Shown here: positions 7,057 through 15,338 of the stretch, piece by piece
How the letters are laid out: each line of letters opens with the position of its first letter
Numbering within the stretch: the stretch's first letter is position 1
Source of the DNA: Palleniella intestinalis
Lineage (GTDB): Bacteria > Bacteroidota > Bacteroidia > Bacteroidales > Bacteroidaceae
Reading direction: 5' to 3'
Assembly: GCF_013166595.1 (NCBI RefSeq)
Contig: NZ_JABKKG010000015.1
Location: forward strand, 1 to 54,003
DNA: 54,003 bases
Position numbers and translations under genes: made by a program
The notes under the pieces: generated by a model
Seen by the model: the letters and a program-made list of their open reading frames with translations, nothing else
Told to the model about the DNA's origin: nothing
The model's database searches: none

Positions 7057-9621
7057 ATGAAACGAATCCTAATCATCGCTTTAATCAGCATCATTGCCAT
7101 GACAAATGCCATGGCACAGTCGATGTCCGACTCGAAGATTATCGAGTTCGTACAGAAAGAACAGAAGAAGGGGACATCACAGGCACAGATTGTCACGAAA
7201 CTGATGCAGAAGGGTGTCAGCGTGACCAAGCTGCAGCAGTTGCGCAAGAAATATTCCAAGATGCAAAACGGCAGTCTTGGTGCTGCCTCCACTCCCGGAG
7301 AGAACACGGACAACCGCAGCCGTACCGCCAACGGCATTTCACAGCGCGGCGGACAGAGCGCAGCGGGAAAGAGCACCCTTGGCAGTGATGAGTTCTATCC
7401 GGAGCTTAGCCGCCGCATGGATGGCGGGGATGATGATGAGTACAGCATGGATGACGGTGTGGATGCACTCAACGATTTCATGCCGGACTCTCTGACCATC
7501 CTCGAGAAAAAGCTGGAGAAGAAACTGAAAAGCAGGCGCAAGGTGTTCGGACGTGACATTTTCAACAACAAGGACTTGTCTTTCGAGCCGAACATGAACA
7601 TCGCCACACCGCAGAACTATGTCCTCGGACCGGGCGATGCGGTGATTGTGGATGTCTACGGAGCGTCACAGAAATCAGAGACTTACACCGTCAGCCCTGA
7701 CGGCGAGATAGTCATCGAGGGCTTCGGGCCTATACAGCTCAGCGGTCTTTCTGTGGCACAGGCCAATCGCAAGCTGCGCTCCACACTTGGTTCTCGTTAT
7801 GCTTCGTCAAAGGTGAAGATGACCGTGGGACAGACAAAGACAATCATGGTCAACGTCATGGGTGAGGTGAAGACTCCTGGAACGTACACTCTCTCGGCCT
7901 TCGCAAGCGTCTTCCACGCCCTTTACATGGCTGGCGGAACCAATGAGCTTGGTACTCTGCGTGGGATAAAGGTGTACAGGAATGGCCGTTTGGTGTCGAA
8001 TGTCGATATCTACGACTATATCCTCAACGGCAAACTGACTGGTAATGTGCGCCTTCACGACAATGATGTCATCGTTGTGGGTCCTTACGAATGCCTTGTG
8101 AACATCAGTGGCAAGGTCAAGCGCCCTATGTGGTACGAGATGAAATCTACCGAATCCATGAAGTCACTCTTGAAGTACGCCGGCGGATTCACCGGAGACG
8201 CCTACACAAAGAGTGTCCGCGACATCCGCAAGAATGGCAAGGAATATTCCGTATATAACGTGACGGAGTTCGATTTCGCATCCTTCAAGGTAGCCGATGA
8301 GGACTCTGTGACAGTCGATTCCATACTCCCAAGATACTCCAACATGGTCGAACTGAAAGGTGCGGCGTTCCGTCCGGGCAAGTATCAGCTGGGCGGCGAG
8401 ATAACAAGTGTCCGCAGCCTTATCACCATTGCCGACGGACTGCGTGAGGATGCCTTCACACAGCATGCCGTGATGCACCGCATGAAAAAGGACCGTACTC
8501 TCGAAGTCATCCCTGTCGACATACAGGGCATCATGGACGGCACGGTGGCTGACATCCCGTTGTGCAACGAGGATGTGCTTTTTATCCCGTCACAGAAGGA
8601 ACTGACAGGTGAGCGCAAGCTGAAGATCTATGGCGAGGTCTACTATCCGGGCACATACCAGTACGCTGACGGCATGACCGTCGAGGACTTCATCCTTCAG
8701 GCAGGAGGACTCAAGAACTCCGCATCCACCACCGTCAAGGTCAACCGCCGCATGGCAGACTCTTCCGCTTCTTCCACCGGAAACGTGCGTACGGAGTCCT
8801 ACGAGATGCAGCTTGTCGACGGTTTTGTGCTCGACGGCAAGGAAGGTTTCAAGCTGCAGCCGTTTGATGAGGTCTATGTGACACGCAACGCGGCATACGT
8901 GGAGCAGATGAGCGTAAGCATCGAAGGCGAGGTTATGTCTGCCGGACACTACGGCATGACAAAGTCCAACACACGTGTCAGCGATGTCCTCAAACTCTGT
9001 GGCGGCACAACGGCACAGGCTGCGCCTAACGGTGCATACATCATGCGCAAGATGAACGAGGAGGAGAAGCGCATACGCCTCAAGAAACTTGATGAACAGC
9101 GTGCCTACCGCGCCTATGCCTCTGCCGGCGGACAGCAGCTTTCCGACGGTGGCAGCAAGTATCTTTTCGCCGACTCCCTCATTATTGAGCAGTATCTTCG
9201 TCAGGATGAGTACAAGGTGGCAGTGGATCTTCAGGCGTCTATCAACGAACCGGGAAGTGCCGGTGACATAATCCTCCGCGATGGTGACCGCATCATTGTG
9301 CAGGAGACAAACAATACGGTTCGCGTCACCGGTGCCGTGCCTTATGAGAACACCGTGCCTTTTGTCAAGGGCAAGAACATAAAGTACTACATGGCGCAGG
9401 GCGGTGCACGCGGTGCGAAGAACCGCCGCTGGGCGTACATCGTCTACCAGAACGGTTCCGCAAAGATGGTTCGCGACGGCGCAAAGGTGGAACCGGGCTG
9501 CGAGATAGTCCTCCCTGAGCGCAACACTCAGAGCAATGCGGCACAGAATGCCTCCATGTGGATAAGCATCGGCTCAACCATAGCCACCATGGGTGCTGTG
9601 ATTGTCTCAGCATTTAAGTGA
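7057..9621 (+). CDS. SLBB-domain polysaccharide export protein (Wza-like)
   Basis: 854-aa secreted protein. Signal peptide MKRILIIALISIIAMTNAMA ends AMA/Q with no lipobox, unlike classical lipoprotein Wza. A helical, charged region and a Gly/Asp-rich linker follow. The polysaccharide-export domain begins at about residue 187 (NYVLGPGDAVIVDVYG) and repeated SLBB domains run to about 790 (VNVMGEVKTPGTYTLS, LKIYGEVYYPGTYQYADG, VSIEGEVMSAGHYG). The C-terminal hydrophobic helix (WISIGSTIATMGAVIVSAF) could be an outer-membrane anchor or pore helix. It should form the export channel for the polymer made by the flanking genes. I use ATG 7057 because the longer frame starts at TTG without a signal peptide. 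No other export protein is in the window. Confidence 0.9.
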   Translation: MKRILIIALISIIAMTNAMAQSMSDSKIIEFVQKEQKKGTSQAQIVTKLMQKGVSVTKLQQLRKKYSKMQNGSLGAASTPGENTDNRSRTANGISQRGGQSAAGKSTLGSDEFYPELSRRMDGGDDDEYSMDDGVDALNDFMPDSLTILEKKLEKKLKSRRKVFGRDIFNNKDLSFEPNMNIATPQNYVLGPGDAVIVDVYGASQKSETYTVSPDGEIVIEGFGPIQLSGLSVAQANRKLRSTLGSRYASSKVKMTVGQTKTIMVNVMGEVKTPGTYTLSAFASVFHALYMAGGTNELGTLRGIKVYRNGRLVSNVDIYDYILNGKLTGNVRLHDNDVIVVGPYECLVNISGKVKRPMWYEMKSTESMKSLLKYAGGFTGDAYTKSVRDIRKNGKEYSVYNVTEFDFASFKVADEDSVTVDSILPRYSNMVELKGAAFRPGKYQLGGEITSVRSLITIADGLREDAFTQHAVMHRMKKDRTLEVIPVDIQGIMDGTVADIPLCNEDVLFIPSQKELTGERKLKIYGEVYYPGTYQYADGMTVEDFILQAGGLKNSASTTVKVNRRMADSSASSTGNVRTESYEMQLVDGFVLDGKEGFKLQPFDEVYVTRNAAYVEQMSVSIEGEVMSAGHYGMTKSNTRVSDVLKLCGGTTAQAAPNGAYIMRKMNEEEKRIRLKKLDEQRAYRAYASAGGQQLSDGGSKYLFADSLIIEQYLRQDEYKVAVDLQASINEPGSAGDIILRDGDRIIVQETNNTVRVTGAVPYENTVPFVKGKNIKYYMAQGGARGAKNRRWAYIVYQNGSAKMVRDGAKVEPGCEIVLPERNTQSNAAQNASMWISIGSTIATMGAVIVSAFK

Positions 9622-9675
9622 TGACGGAACATGCCGGGGATGAGGCATGATGAATCCTCTGGCACATGAATGATC

Positions 9676-9771
9676 TTCTTAATCCGCATGAATCCGCATG
9701 AGAAAATGTCATGGCGATTTATGTAGATTAAGAAGATTTTCTTGTCAATGGTCAGGCATGCGGATTAAGAA
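9676..9771. repeat. Overlapping inverted repeats with two alternative pairings
   Basis: 9676-9690 (TTCTTAATCCGCATG) is perfectly complementary to 9757-9771. The left arm can also pair over 12 bases (9673-9684) with 9726-9737. The two hairpins exclude each other. A direct repeat AATCCGCATG occurs at 9681 and 9691. The rest of 9622-10121 holds a dispersed intergenic repeat (9907-10026) and a terminator, and no gene. Confidence 0.65.
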
Positions 9772-9906
9772 TGTTAATTCTCTTGTCTTTGTTTTTTATT
9801 GGTGTCGTACATCTGCATATTAACAATGTTTGATATAGATTTATCTTTGGAAATCAGGTTATACTAAGGCATGGATTAAGTCAGAGTCGGTGTTAGGATT
9901 AAAGTC

Positions 9907-10026
9907 TCTATCCTCGCATGCAGCACCAGAAATTCGCTGTAAAGTGTGGCGGAGCCACATTTTATGCGAAACATTTCATATGAACATTTGATTTCACAAC
10001 AACTTATGGAGTTTTAGCGGATACCT
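9907..10026. repeat. Dispersed intergenic repeat, uninterrupted copy
   Basis: CTATCCTCGCAT, then TAAAGTGTGGCGGAGCCACA, then TATGCGAAACAT and TTTCACAACAACTTRTGGAG recur in order near 31487-31803. There a 215-bp foldback segment is inserted at the GTGGCGGAGCCAC palindrome. This copy is the uninterrupted version. Confidence 0.7.
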
Positions 10027-10050
10027 ATAATTTTCTCTTACACCATATAC

Positions 10051-10098
10051 AACAAACCAGGCCACCGCTTGCATGGCAAACGGTGGCCTGGTTTTGTT
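10051..10098. terminator. Terminator hairpin for the GH95 gene
   Basis: A stem of AACAAACCAGGCCACCG (10051-10067) with 10081-10098, one bulge, loop of 13 bases. It lies just beyond the stop of the minus-strand GH95 gene and could also stop transcripts from the plus-strand SLBB gene. Confidence 0.75.
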
Positions 10099-10121
10099 GT
10101 TTGTCATTAGTGTCCAGATAC

Positions 10122-13100
10122 TTACAATGGGTTCTTGCAAGAACGTTTCTGACCTTTTCTTATCACGATACCTTTGTAGGAGTTTGTGACGCGTCTGCCG
10201 TCGGTGGAGAAGGCTGCGGAGCTGTCAGTGCCGGAGATTCCGGCGGTTATGCCACCGATTGCGGTGCTGCCGGCAGGAATAAGTTCTATTTCCTGTCCCA
10301 CGGTGGTAGGGATGTCGTAGAGCCATGTCTCAGGGAGGTTTGTCTGCGGAATCTTCGCTTCGTTGACAACGATAGGCTCAGGCATGTTGTACGGCTGCAT
10401 CAGTGCGTTGCTGTTTCTGCCCTCGGCGATGGCGATGCCTGTGCCGTCAGCCATCTGTAGCGGTGTGTTGCTGCGCAGACGTAGGTTGCCGCCAATGGTG
10501 GACTTCACTTTCAGGCGTACGACCTTGCCGCCTTTCCACTGCATTTCGGTCACCTCGAATCCGCCGCGTGAGCGCAGACCCTTCACCTCGCCGTCAGCCC
10601 ATGCCGTCGGGAGTGCCGGGAGGAGGTGCATGAATCCGGCATGAGACTGGAGGAGCATCTCAGCGATTCCTGCACAGCAGCCGAAGTTTCCGTCAATCTG
10701 GAACGGTGCATGTGCGTCAAACATGTTTGCGTAAGTTCCTCCGTCAGCATCGTTCATTGTGGCGTTAGGGTCCATGAGGCGCAGCTGGTTGCGGATGATT
10801 GAGAGGGCATGGTCGCCGTCAAGCATACGCGCCCACAGTCCCACTTTCCAGCCCATGGACCATCCGCGTGCCGCATCGCCGCGTCCGACGAGGGACTTGT
10901 GGACGCCCTGGAATATCTTGGTGTTTGTATATGGCGACACCTGATTGCCCGGATATGCGCCCCAGAGGTGGGAGAGGTGGCGGTGGCTGTTTGTCTCCCT
11001 GTCCCAATCCTCCTGCCATTCCTGCACCTGACCGTATTTTCCTATCTTGTAAGGCGTGAGCTTGGTCTTCAGTTCGTCGAGCTGTGCAGCGAAATCAGCG
11101 TCCGTGCCGAGTGTGCGTGCAGCCTCGGCAGTGTTCTTCAGGACATCATAGACCATCTGGTTATCCATCGCCACGCCACCGAAGAGAGCGCAGTTCTGCT
11201 CCTTGCCATTGTCGTCAGTGTACTTGGCGAGTCCCGGATGATTCTCAGGAGAGTTGGACGGGCATACGACCATGTAGCCTGTGTTCGGGTCTTTCACGAG
11301 GAAATCCTGGAAGAACTGTGCGCAGCCTTTCAGTACAGGATAGATTTCCGCAAGGTAAATCTTGTCTCCGGAGAACAGATATTTCTCCCAAAGGTGGGAA
11401 GCGAACCATGCGTTGCATGTCGGCCATACGCCCACGGAGTTGTTGTCCACTGCTCCTGTGGTGCGCCAAAGGTCAGTGTTGTGGTGCAGAGTCCATCCCC
11501 TTGCGCCATACATCTTGTCCGCAGTCTCCGCGCCTGTCACGGCAACATCCTTCACCATGTCGATGAACGGCTCGTGGCATTCCGCGAGATTTGCAACCTC
11601 GGCAGGCCAGTAGTTCATCTCCACATTGATGTTGGCAGTGTATTTGGAGTCCCATGCCGGGTACTGGCGTGCGTTAGGATTCCAGATTCCCTGAAGATTG
11701 GCTGGCTGCGTACCCGGCTGTGATGAGGAGATGAGCAGATAACGGCCGAACTGGAAATAGTTGCTGACAAGTCCCGGGTCGGATTCTGTGGAGCGGAATT
11801 CGCGGATGCGTGTCTCCGTGTCCTTTTTCTCCTGTGTGGCGTTGGAGCCAAGGTCAAGGCTCACACGGTTGAACATTGCTTGATATTTCGCAGTATGTCC
11901 TGCGAATGCAGCGTCGTAGGTCTTGTTTTTTGCAAGATAGTCCGTGATGTATGCGAGAGCCTTTGCCTCTGCGTCGGCACTGATGTCGTCGTAGTTCACA
12001 AAGTTTGTTGCGGAAGAGATGATTATGGTTGCCGCTGTCGCACCGCTGACCTCTATGGTCGGAGTGTTGTTCCTGCTTGCCACCAGTCCGCCCTGTATGA
12101 CATTCTGAGTGCCGGAGGTGCTCAGTGTGCCGCCGTCGTTCAGAACCTTTATGAAGGTGAAGCAGTTAAGGCGGTTGTCAATGTTCTCTGTCTTCTCCCT
12201 GTCAGGCACGAGTGACGCCTCAATCATGCCGTCTGCGGTGATTCTGTTGATGCCTGTCTTCACCATGTTGGTCTTTATCGGTGCTGCAAAGCATACGTTG
12301 AAGTCCAGTTTTCCGGCTTCGGACGCTTCGAGACGCATCAGTGTCACGTTGTCCTCAAGTGAGGTGAATACGGTGCGTGTGTAGGTCACTCCGTCAATGA
12401 CGTATGTCGTTGTCGCTGTGGCTGTTGAGAGGTCGAGTGAGCGGACGTAGCCCTGTACGTCGCGTGCGTTGTCAGTCTGTCCTGCCTCCTCATCGTCGTA
12501 GCGTTGCCCGGGGAAGCCGAGGAGCACGCATCCTGCCGCCTGATACTGTGCACCGTGTGAACCTTTGGACATCCAGTTAGGTATGGCGAGTTTCTGTGCC
12601 GAGGTGTAATCCTTGTTGAAGATGTACTGCTGCACCTGCTTCAGTACGGATTTCGCGTTCTCGTTGTGGTTGCGGTTAGGCGACTGTCCCCAGAATGTGT
12701 CCTCGTTAAGTTGCAGAGTGTCCTTTGCGACGCTGCCGCTCACCATCGCTCCAAGTCGTCCGTTGCCGAGTGGCAGAGCCTCCTCCCAATAGTTTGCAGG
12801 ACGGTGGTACCAAAGGCGGTTCTTGCTTTCGAGTATTGGCGGTGGTACAGGGCGTGTGTCAGAGGTCACGAATGATGTCTTGATTTCAGCTTCGAGGACA
12901 TTCCCGGCGAGGTCTTTTACGGATTTAGCCGGCAGGGTGAGAGTGTAGGAAGTGGTGAGGTCAAGTTCGGAATAAGGAAAAGAGACCTTGTTGGCGTTCA
13001 CCGTAGGGGCTATTTCCTGTGAGGTCTTTGTCGCGTTGTTTGTGAGTATGGCAAGTGCACCGTCACTGACCTGCACCCCTTCGTTGAAGAGCATTATCAC

Positions 13101-13862
13101 CTTTCCTGACGGCACGACCCCTGTTGCGCCGTCGGCAGGAGTGATGGATGTGAGTTTCGGAGCCTGAGTGTCATCGGCAAGGATGTTGACATATTTAAGA
13201 TTGTAGTTGCTTGTCTTTGTCGCCGACTGTATGAGCAGGCGCACGATGAGGCTTTCCTTGTCGTCCGCTTGGAGTTCGTATGTGGCGTCATTGTATGTGT
13301 TCCAGTGTGCTCCCGATGTGTAGTCTTCGAGTACAGCCCATGACTTTCCACCGTCGACAGAGTAGACCACTCCGAATTTTGTAGCAGAGCTAGAGCCGTC
13401 GCCTATGGAGAAGTTCAGGCAGACATTGGTGAGTGCCGTTGTCGGCATGGAGATTTCAAAGTACTGGTCGTGCTTCGTGCCGTCGGTGTAGTCCGCCTTG
13501 GCGGTGAACTTGTTGGTGGAGGCAGTGTTCAGGCGCAGCAGATAGTTGGGGTTGTTGCCGCTGGAGGTCACTTCCCATTTGCCGTCAGAGGTGTGCAGAG
13601 TGACTTTGCAGTCCTCCGGCATCATGGCGCACTCGTTAGGCAGGAAATACGGCTGTGTCTGCGACCAGTACGTGTTGGGAAGTTTCGACCATCCGATGGT
13701 GTTCGGTGTGTAGGTTGCGGTTGAGCCTTTTTTCACGACATCATAGCCTGTGGAGAACATCCACTTTGCTACTGCCGTCCGGCTTGCTGCCGCGGTGGCT
13801 GCATGGAGTAGTGCAATCAGCAGCACTCCCATGTGCAGCATGGCTTTAGCTGTTTTGTTCAT
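10122..13862 (-). CDS. GH95 family alpha-L-fucosidase-type glycoside hydrolase, secreted
   Basis: 1246-aa secreted enzyme. Signal peptide (MNKTAKAMLHMGVLLIALLH...), a discoidin-like N-terminal beta region, then an Ig-like Big_5/SbsA-type domain (TSITPADGATGVVPSGKVIM). The GH95 part starts at about residue 354 (LWYHRPANYWEEALPLGNGR) with QLNEDTFWGQSP. The catalytic core has YTANINVEMNYWPAE, carrying the two Asn residues used in Bifidobacterium AfcA, and FQIDGNFGCCAGIAEM, carrying the catalytic Asp. Known members cleave terminal alpha-1,2-fucose by inversion; some act on alpha-L-galactose. The C-terminus ends in a type IX-like tail (FSTDGRRV...YKGIVIRKGQK). ATG at 13862 fits the signal peptide. 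A GAACTTTG -7-like box is at 13901-13908 on the minus strand. Confidence 0.88.
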   Translation of the reverse strand: MNKTAKAMLHMGVLLIALLHAATAAASRTAVAKWMFSTGYDVVKKGSTATYTPNTIGWSKLPNTYWSQTQPYFLPNECAMMPEDCKVTLHTSDGKWEVTSSGNNPNYLLRLNTASTNKFTAKADYTDGTKHDQYFEISMPTTALTNVCLNFSIGDGSSSATKFGVVYSVDGGKSWAVLEDYTSGAHWNTYNDATYELQADDKESLIVRLLIQSATKTSNYNLKYVNILADDTQAPKLTSITPADGATGVVPSGKVIMLFNEGVQVSDGALAILTNNATKTSQEIAPTVNANKVSFPYSELDLTTSYTLTLPAKSVKDLAGNVLEAEIKTSFVTSDTRPVPPPILESKNRLWYHRPANYWEEALPLGNGRLGAMVSGSVAKDTLQLNEDTFWGQSPNRNHNENAKSVLKQVQQYIFNKDYTSAQKLAIPNWMSKGSHGAQYQAAGCVLLGFPGQRYDDEEAGQTDNARDVQGYVRSLDLSTATATTTYVIDGVTYTRTVFTSLEDNVTLMRLEASEAGKLDFNVCFAAPIKTNMVKTGINRITADGMIEASLVPDREKTENIDNRLNCFTFIKVLNDGGTLSTSGTQNVIQGGLVASRNNTPTIEVSGATAATIIISSATNFVNYDDISADAEAKALAYITDYLAKNKTYDAAFAGHTAKYQAMFNRVSLDLGSNATQEKKDTETRIREFRSTESDPGLVSNYFQFGRYLLISSSQPGTQPANLQGIWNPNARQYPAWDSKYTANINVEMNYWPAEVANLAECHEPFIDMVKDVAVTGAETADKMYGARGWTLHHNTDLWRTTGAVDNNSVGVWPTCNAWFASHLWEKYLFSGDKIYLAEIYPVLKGCAQFFQDFLVKDPNTGYMVVCPSNSPENHPGLAKYTDDNGKEQNCALFGGVAMDNQMVYDVLKNTAEAARTLGTDADFAAQLDELKTKLTPYKIGKYGQVQEWQEDWDRETNSHRHLSHLWGAYPGNQVSPYTNTKIFQGVHKSLVGRGDAARGWSMGWKVGLWARMLDGDHALSIIRNQLRLMDPNATMNDADGGTYANMFDAHAPFQIDGNFGCCAGIAEMLLQSHAGFMHLLPALPTAWADGEVKGLRSRGGFEVTEMQWKGGKVVRLKVKSTIGGNLRLRSNTPLQMADGTGIAIAEGRNSNALMQPYNMPEPIVVNEAKIPQTNLPETWLYDIPTTVGQEIELIPAGSTAIGGITAGISGTDSSAAFSTDGRRVTNSYKGIVIRKGQKRSCKNPL

Positions 13863-14036
13863 TGTTGTAGGTTTTTGGTTATTGAAAAAAATCTCTTCTG
13901 CAAAGTTCGCTATATTTGCCGTAAGAGATGTGCAGAATAAGTGCAAGTGTACAGCAAAAAATGCGCAAGAGGGTGAAAATCATCGCTATTTGTCGGTTAT
14001 TTCACCGTTAACCATCTTTTATTTCAGGAAAATCAG

Positions 14037-14044
14037 TATCTTTG
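14037..14044 (+). promoter_or_regulatory. Candidate -7 element for the first DUF1016 gene
   Basis: TATCTTTG, followed by GCATAAG, lies 35 bases before the ATG at 14079. The -33 box is not clear. Confidence 0.5.
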
Positions 14045-14078
14045 CATAAGAATAAGCAGAATTGATAAAAATGTTGAT

Positions 14079-15305
14079 ATGGCAGGAAAGAACATCTATA
14101 ATAATGCCGTCGAGCAGATAAAGGCTGCTATACTTAAGAGCCAATATACAGCGGCTAAACAGGTTAATGCAATACAGTTGTCATTGTATTACGGTATTGG
14201 TCAATATGTGTCCTTGAATTCCCGCAAGGGATTTTGGGGGACGAACGCTATAGAATTTATAGCAGAACAACTTAAGAAAGAATTGCCGGGACTGAGAGGG
14301 TTCAGCGCAAGAAACATACGTAATATGCGTAAATTTTGGGAGGAATGGCATGATTTGCTATCCAATTCTGCAGATTCAATAATGAGAGTTCAAAGTGTTG
14401 GTAATGAAGCGGATATGAATTTGGCAGTTGCAACTGCCAAATTGAATGTTGGGAGTGACTGCAATTTGGCAGTTACGACTGCCAAATCCGAGGCGCTTGT
14501 TATCCCACAGTTTGATGACGTCCAGCAATCACGTTTTCTTGATGTTCCGTTCACTCATCATATTAAGATATTGGAAAAAGTGAAAGACAGAGAAGCACGG
14601 CTGTTCTATATCCGATGGACTGCGGATAATCTTGCTTCTGTAGATAAATTAGCAGAAGTCATTGCAAGTGATTTATATGGTAAAGGCAAAGGACAGCTGC
14701 CGAACAATTTTGACAACACTATAACGGATTCCCATTTAGCTCGTAAAGCTGTAATGATGTTCAAAGATGAGTATCTGCTGGATTTCATCAATGTTGAGGA
14801 AATCGGGGAGCGTGATAAAGAGGACATTGATGAACGTATTGTTGAAAAGGAAATTGTACATAATGTGAAGAATTTCATAATGACTTTTGGCAAGAATTTC
14901 ACTTTTGTCGGTAATCAGTATCATCTTGAGAAATTTGGTGTTGACCAATATCCTGACCTTCTGTTCTTTAATCGTGAACTGAATTGCTTGGTATGTGTGG
15001 ACCTGAAGAAAGGTAATTTCAAACCGGCTTATCTTGGGCAGCTGACAACCTACCTGCGCATGCTGGATGATACAGTGAGATTGCCACATGAGAATCCTGC
15101 CATAGGCATAATTCTTTGTAAGGGTTTCAATAAAGAATTTGTAGAATACATCATTCAAGACTACAATAAGCCGATGGGTGTCGCACGATATTCAACTACT
15201 GCTGATATGCCGGAAAAACTAAAGAATACATTGCCGGATATGGAGCAGTTGAGGAATCTGCTTATTCAAAGTAATGTTAAAGAGAATCATTCCGAATCCG
15301 ATTAG
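14079..15305 (+). CDS. DUF1016 / YhcG-type PD-(D/E)XK nuclease, copy 1
   Basis: 408-aa protein. N-terminal DUF1016_N helical domain (residues 1-100, ending ARNIRNMRKFWEEW) and C-terminal PD-(D/E)XK nuclease domain (about 270-390). The active-site motif PDLLFF...LVCVDLKKG gives the D...D-x-K pattern, followed by GQLTTYL. The family is common in Bacteroidales; proposed DNA-processing or defence roles are not established. Between the domains is an insert of about 50 residues with a repeated NLAVxTAK, encoded by two near-identical DNA palindromes (14418-14443 and 14463-14487). It sits alone between the divergent GH95 gene and the sensor gene. The second copy in the window is at 19662. Confidence 0.85.
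   Translation: MAGKNIYNNAVEQIKAAILKSQYTAAKQVNAIQLSLYYGIGQYVSLNSRKGFWGTNAIEFIAEQLKKELPGLRGFSARNIRNMRKFWEEWHDLLSNSADSIMRVQSVGNEADMNLAVATAKLNVGSDCNLAVTTAKSEALVIPQFDDVQQSRFLDVPFTHHIKILEKVKDREARLFYIRWTADNLASVDKLAEVIASDLYGKGKGQLPNNFDNTITDSHLARKAVMMFKDEYLLDFINVEEIGERDKEDIDERIVEKEIVHNVKNFIMTFGKNFTFVGNQYHLEKFGVDQYPDLLFFNRELNCLVCVDLKKGNFKPAYLGQLTTYLRMLDDTVRLPHENPAIGIILCKGFNKEFVEYIIQDYNKPMGVARYSTTADMPEKLKNTLPDMEQLRNLLIQSNVKENHSESD
14418..14487. repeat. Two tandem palindromes inside the DUF1016 gene
   Basis: 14418-14443 is a perfect 26-base palindrome (half-site AATTTGGCAGTTG). 14463-14487 repeats it with arms ATTTGGCAGT/ACTGCCAAAT and loop TACG. Both are in frame and encode NLAVATAK and NLAVTTAK, between the N-terminal and nuclease domains. 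Confidence 0.9.
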
Positions 15306-15338
15306 TATGTTTTCTAAGAACAAAGCATAAAAACACTT

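Noticed and set aside
10809..11723. 304-codon open frame on the plus strand
   Set aside because: It lies wholly antisense to the GH95 catalytic domain, whose motifs are intact; a shadow frame.
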